Part shown: positions 20,556 through 30,000 of the stretch, piece by piece
How the letters are laid out: the number at the start of each line of letters is the position of its first letter
How positions within the stretch are numbered: the stretch's first letter is position 1
Assembly: GCA_002005505.1 (NCBI GenBank)
Contig: KV908353.1
Location: 147,664 to 177,663, forward strand
Reading direction: 5' to 3'
Source of the DNA: Botryococcus braunii
Lineage: Eukaryota > Chlorophyta > Trebouxiophyceae
DNA: 30,000 nucleotides
Made by a program: the position numbers and the translations under genes
The notes under the pieces: generated by a model
The model's database searches: none
What the model was told of the DNA's origin: nothing
What the model saw: the letters and a program-made list of their open reading frames with translations, nothing else

Positions 20556-21360
20556 GTCATTCGATCTCTAAAGGCTTCTTTAAGCCATCTTCTGATTAAC
20601 TCGTCTGTCTTCTCTTTGTCTTGCTTTCTTCTCTTCTCACATTGAGTGAGTAATTCCTTGAAATCAGTTGTCTAATCTGGTAAGCTTCCGGGTTCACACA
20701 GTCTCGTGTCGCTTGTGACTGTGTATGCTGAATGGTATTTATTTAATGACATCACTGTGTTTATTTAACAGATTGTGCACCAATTCTTCACAATTGAGTG
20801 CTTGTGCCTTGTCGAATTGGTGCAATACTTAAGTACAGTAATATTTAATACAAGCTTGGTGAGTGAAGTTGGTCTGACGTTGTCATACGTGAGTAGTAAG
20901 TTTATGGAACATGCAAGATACTGAAGGTAGCAATGTGCTATACAGGATGATATACATGTGAGTATATTGATCATCTATATCTAATTGTTACTACCTTGGA
21001 TCTTGCAGCTAATGCTAGATAGTGCATGTGTTCGTTCGACATTGCAAGTCATTCGATCTCAAAAGGCTTCTTTAAGCCATCTTTTGATGGACTCCGTCTG
21101 TCTTCTCTTTGTCTTGCTTTCTTCTCTTCTCACTGTGAGTGAGTAACTCCTTGAAAGCAGTTGTCTAATCTGATTGTGCACCAATTCTTCACAATTGAGT
21201 GTTTGTGCCTTGTCGAATTGGTGCAATACTTGGATGATATACATCTGTGTATACTGATCATCTATATCTAATTGTTACTACCTTGGTGCAATACTTGGAT
21301 GATATGCATCTGTGTATATTGATAATCTACATCTAATTGTTACTACCTTGGATCTTGCAG
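20556..21360 (+). repeat. Segmental tandem duplication, copy A with intron-like inserts, copy B without
   Basis: Copy A runs 20556-21010 and copy B 21048-21360, starting at the shared GTCATTCGATCTC. Copy A has a 92-bp block, 20680-20771, beginning GTAAGC and ending TTTAACAG, that is missing exactly from copy B (CTAATCTG joined to ATTGTGCACC at 21172/21173). A second GT-AG block, 20859-20945 (GTGAGT to TATACAG), is also missing from B together with 27 bp before it. The final 60-65 bp is duplicated again in B and ends CTTGGATCTTGCAG. No protein could be assigned to either strand. Confidence 0.85.
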
Positions 21361-21822
21361 ATCACGGGAGGGAAGATGGAGGGAGGGAGGGAGTGAGGCC
21401 ATTCGTTACCATTCGTAACGAGTTACAATTCGTAACGAGATTGTACCTAAGAAGAAGAAGCCCTGCAATAGACTACTATCGGCTACATCAGATTATGACG
21501 TAGAAAAAAGTGTGGATGCCCTTTAACAGTACCATGTAATCTCTACTGTACAGTAGTAGAGATTGCGCTTTACACGTTATCGGTTTTCTATGTTTAGCAG
21601 AGCGTACTTCATCGATGCCGGCCCCTCAGTGGAAGAAGATTACGGAGGACCCTGATTTAAGTGCGGCACGCGTCGCCACGCCAGTGGGGCCACCCCTCGA
21701 GGGTGTCGCCACGGTGTCTCCACTCTTCTTCGAAGTGAGAAATGTTGCTTCACAATTTGGACACAGCGAAGAACGAACGGACAGGAAAGTACTTTAGCAA
21801 CAGCCACCGTGTTAGCACAATT

Positions 21823-27084
<5,262 letters not shown>

Positions 27085-27114
<30 letters not shown>

Positions 27115-27192
27115 CGACCTGTACGTACATTTACGACGCCGTATACGTTCTTTCACCGACTTATTTGAAACAGTTGGAAGATGACGACCTGT
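27085..27192 (+). repeat. 70-bp tandem duplication of the SDR stop-codon region
   Basis: The 38 bp at 27085-27122, encoding TELFETVGR and the TGA, recur at 27155-27192 with one difference. The second copy lies wholly in the 3' untranslated region. Confidence 0.95.
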
Positions 27193-28024
27193 GCATGTAC
27201 GACCTCTGCACCAGCTTCTCACGGGACATCCTTTTCTCTTTCTGAAATAATATCAAGCGGGGTTGATTTCAAAGCATTTTTGCTGGGCTAATTTTAGCTA
27301 GAGAGTTTACAGAACTTGTGCTGGCTAGCCAGTCGACATTGGATTCGAGTTTAAGCAGGCGATTGTGATTACAAGCACCTATTTAGTTATACAATAGTTA
27401 TAGCATTGACCCTAGTATATACTCTCAAATGTATGACCTATAAGTCATGTATGGAAGCTTCTTGTTGCTCTGGGGAGCCCCTGCAGCTGCAAATCTCTGA
27501 CTTGTGCGTCGTCGACAGGCCCACGTGATATGTGTCACTGCATGGTCTTTGTTTCCCCATGGTCAGGGCTTTGAACTTAAAGGCGGATACGTATATGGCG
27601 TCCGCAATGCTTACTCGCAAGGCATGCTGACGACATATGTGATGTACATCTGTTTAAGAAGGTTTCCAGGGGGGCTGACACGAGTTTCCTGTCTCGAATA
27701 GTATATCTACGTAGATCTTCTTGACCCCGTTTGCTCGTGGGCATTTCGACTGTACTGGGTTTACTGCTCACAGGCTCATCAGGCAAGCACATGTCAGTCA
27801 TTGGACATCCCATGACGTGTTGAATTCAACGGTCGAACGTGGACATTTTGAACCATAACGGTCGGTAGCAGTAGCAGTCTTAACTGGTATCGCACTGATC
27901 ATGATCTCCAAGGAGCATGCGGCTTCTGAGTGAAATCCTAGTGGAGGTAGAGCTCCAAGTTGGTGGGGTTCGGGGAATAGGGTTAGGGTTTGGGGTAGAA
28001 TTGAATGAAAAGTATCAATGATAG

Positions 28025-28044
28025 ATAACGACCGCGGTCGTTAT
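28025..28044. repeat. Perfect 20-bp palindrome
   Basis: ATAACGACCGCGGTCGTTAT is fully self-complementary with no loop. It may be a protein-binding site, but nothing else supports a role. Confidence 0.85.
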
Positions 28045-28332
28045 TTACTCCGAACACCGAAAACCGAGCGGTACCGAATACGTATTGACATTGATAGTGT
28101 CCTGACCTAGTAATAGTAGGCGACTTCAAAGCGCATGCATGCATTTCAACTGCAATCTGATGTACTGGAGTGCTTCGCATCATGCCACATGTGTACATGA
28201 CGTGTACATGACAGAACAACGTACATTGTTCTGCAAGGCCAAAACGTGAACCTAGCTACAACTCAACTAGACATTTAAGCTGCTTTAAGCAAGTCTCACT
28301 TATGTGCTACCAGTTGTACAGCCCCAACTAAC

Positions 28333-28777
28333 ATGCCAAGAGCTGCGCATGCGCATGCTCCGGGATCCCCTGTCGAGCCAACCGCTTCAACAATGCATAT
28401 CTTGCATGATGTACCTCCAAGTTTAGGGCCAAACGTGATTACAAGCCGTGTTTTGCACCTGAACCTTGGAACTGCCAAAACGGATCCAACCTCGGTTCCC
28501 TATATGCATCATCCCCCCCCCCCCCCCCAACGCACTCTTCCTCCAATCCCAGACAAAACGTCCCCTCACTTAAAACTTGAATGTGCATGCAAGAATACCC
28601 AAGGGTGACCGGTTGTAGTTGGGCCATCTTTATCTTTGACTTTCGTCTTCACCACTCTTTTGTGCCCTTTCTTAGGACATCGACCTGCCCTTTTGGACTG
28701 GAAGTACCCCGCGTGGACTACACGTGCTGGTACTGCCTGCAGGTACGGGCACCGCCAGTGGTGCGATCCGGCATTAA
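28333..28777 (+). CDS. Possible small two-exon gene, unknown product
   Basis: An ATG at 28333 opens a frame to 28494 (54 codons, ending AKTDPTS before a GT). A second stretch, 28676-28777, follows a good acceptor (TGTGCCCTTTCTTAG) in the same phase and reads DIDLPFWTGSTPRG, then HVLVLPAG and a TAA. Together this would be an 87-residue protein with no recognised domain. The donor (GTTCCC) is weak, and the minus strand of the same region also has an open frame (28296-28478), so neither strand is assured. The intron would contain a 16-base C run. Confidence 0.22.
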
Positions 28778-29794
28778 GTACTCGGCTGTGCTAATTTATT
28801 TGGGTGGCCCCGGGGTTGACACTCAAGAAGGGTGTGTGCTACGCGAGTTCAAACGGAGTCTCTAAAGTTTGGAGCAAATTTGGGGCCCCCGCACAGCCCC
28901 AAATGAGGGGCTTCAGCTCAAGCACGTCATAAGGCGCGTCATGAGGCGCGTCATGAGGGCTTGAGCTCAAGCACCTGTAGCCCCTCGAGGAGCTCAATCG
29001 ATATCGCCCTGGACAGCCCCTCATCGCACCACCACCAAGACCATGTATAGTGCTAGCAGTACTGCCATTAGCCACCCTCATGGATCCTCCCAACTCAAGA
29101 GGGGCCAACACAACGAGCGTCAACTGGCATCTTTGGGCCAACCCACTAATGTTAACGCCAGCTGGAGGACCATACTGCAAGGAAGGCCCCGCACCTTATA
29201 AGACAATTATCTAGATTTGAGCCCAGGGGTCCCAACCAAACAGCTAAAAGAAAACTGTACAGAAGTGCACATGTGGCGCATCAGAAAACCCTTTCAAAGT
29301 CTGCAAATCTTGACTATATACCTACGGATTGTCACCGGCATTGCAGTATTGGCAAAACTGAACTTCAGAACACATATGCAGGCAATTTGGAAGGCACATG
29401 CAACCTGTAAGTGTCACATGACATGAGCATGTGCATGCAATGATCATTCATGAACATGCATATGCCATTTTAAGGAAGTTCGCATTCCACTTAAGAAAAG
29501 CTTTGGAAGATGTTGGAGATTCATAACGACGTTAACATCGTTTTGAATCAACTGTAACGTTATTATTGCTGGAATTCATGTTTTCGGGGCAAGACGAAAG
29601 AAAAGGTATGTTGCTCCACCATTTTTTAACCGTTCATCTGCAGTATTGCAGATGCACGGTCGGTTTCTTTCATCTGTACGGATTGCCTGGTCCGAAAGTT
29701 ACGGCTGCAGTTGGGCTGGGATGTACTTCCAACAGTAGCGTCCTTCCAGTTTACCAGGGTCTAAAGTAATTCTAGCGTCCCTCACAAGACTGTC

Positions 29795-30000
29795 TCAGGA
29801 TTGTGAGCGAATTCTTAAACGCATCAAAAGACCGAAGTGATCGCTCGGGAAGATGGGCAACATCAGGCCATGGCGCCCCTTCCCAGAAGTTGGGTGCAGC
29901 AGGTTCGGAATTTTTTCTGTACCCACCATCGAAATGTCGTCCGCCTCAAAGTCATGCAGACGGCACACGAACCGGTCCAGACGTGAGCGATATGGATTCC
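29795..30000 (-). CDS. TDP2: C-terminal exon of a tyrosyl-DNA phosphodiesterase 2-like protein (partial)
   Basis: Reading the minus strand from the window edge gives 67 residues and a TGA (complement of 29795-29797). It contains SRLDRFVCRLHDF, ISMVGTEKIPN and the terminal FPSDHFGLLMRLRI. The SDH motif near the C-terminus carries the catalytic His of the endonuclease/exonuclease/phosphatase superfamily. The combination of an R-x-DRF strand, the MVGTEKIP segment and PSDHFGLL close to the end is that of TDP2, which hydrolyses the 5'-phosphotyrosyl bond left by trapped topoisomerase II. The upstream exons with the other metal and catalytic residues lie outside the window. No splice site is needed between the edge and the stop. 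It points toward the SDR gene, about 2.7 kb away. Another EEP-family phosphodiesterase is possible. Confidence 0.75.
   Translation of the reverse strand, partial: NPYRSRLDRFVCRLHDFEADDISMVGTEKIPNLLHPTSGKGRHGLMLPIFPSDHFGLLMRLRIRSQS

Larger units (their letters stand above)
17682..21822 (+). other. Intergenic region with isolated exon candidate and repeats
   Basis: Apart from the exon candidate at 18140-18281, this 4.1-kb stretch holds foldbacks (18657-18762, 19111-19179), tandem arrays (19741-19975, 20251-20440), the segmental duplication 20556-21360, and an imperfect direct repeat with CTATACACCGAGTT at 18886-18945. A 10-bp-stem hairpin lies at 21538-21564, upstream of the SDR gene. A 60-codon upstream frame (21615-21797) ends 25 bp before the SDR ATG and may be leader sequence. 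Confidence 0.5.
27193..29794. other. Intergenic region between SDR and TDP2-like genes
   Basis: Besides the weak two-exon candidate at 28333-28777 it contains a 20-bp perfect palindrome at 28025-28044, a C run at 28513-28528, and at 28905-28990 repeated GGCGCGTCATGAGG units between AGCTCAAGCAC blocks. The part next to 29794 should be the 3' untranslated region of the TDP2-like gene. No further exon was recognised. Confidence 0.5.

Noticed and set aside
27960..28000. Telomere-like AGGGTTAGGGTTTGGGG
   Set aside because: Only about two units; too short to be called an interstitial telomere.

Overview
The window is nuclear DNA from a photosynthetic eukaryote, most likely a green alga. Genes are broken by many GT-AG introns of about 100-1550 bp. 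Two recognisable enzymes start with plastid-transit-like N-termini, and one gene encodes a secreted proline-rich protein of the algal cell-wall type. The bacterial features looked for (operons, IS elements, CRISPR arrays) are absent. The species cannot be told from the sequence; the RRLLQ motif after the secretion signal recalls chlorophyte extracellular proteins, but that is only a hint.

Layout. Positions 1-2250 hold decayed or doubtful coding fragments, a (CA)n/(CG)n tract and small repeats. A probable seven-exon minus-strand gene of unknown function (2324-4215) diverges from a plus-strand PP2C phosphatase gene (4614-10288, 7 exons, 341 aa). From 10289 to 13873 no convincing gene is seen, only a minisatellite made from the end of the PP2C gene, C-rich runs and a 600-bp purine tract. 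A secreted proline-rich protein gene follows (13874-17681, 2 exons, 750 aa, about 26 copies of a 15-residue repeat). From 17682 to 21822 there is one isolated exon candidate, several minisatellites, and a segmental duplication whose two copies differ by the exact presence or absence of an intron. An atypical short-chain dehydrogenase/reductase gene (21823-27114, 9 exons, 321 aa) comes next. The right end has one weak two-exon candidate and, on the minus strand, the last exon of a TDP2-like DNA-repair phosphodiesterase running off the window (29795-30000).

Exon models for the PP2C, SDR and proline-rich genes were built by hand from GT/AG signals, continuous reading phase and family motifs. In all three every phase is consistent and the totals divide by three (1026, 966 and 2253 nt). 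The genes do not form an evident pathway; PP2C and SDR are probably both plastid proteins.

The most unusual theme is that short tandem duplications have repeatedly arisen at functional gene boundaries: at a 5' splice site (9045), at an intron/exon junction (9929/10033), at the PP2C stop codon (10262-10620), and at the SDR stop codon (27085/27155). A second is the intron-containing and intron-less tandem copies at 20556-21232. I found no clear case of a wholly new molecular system.
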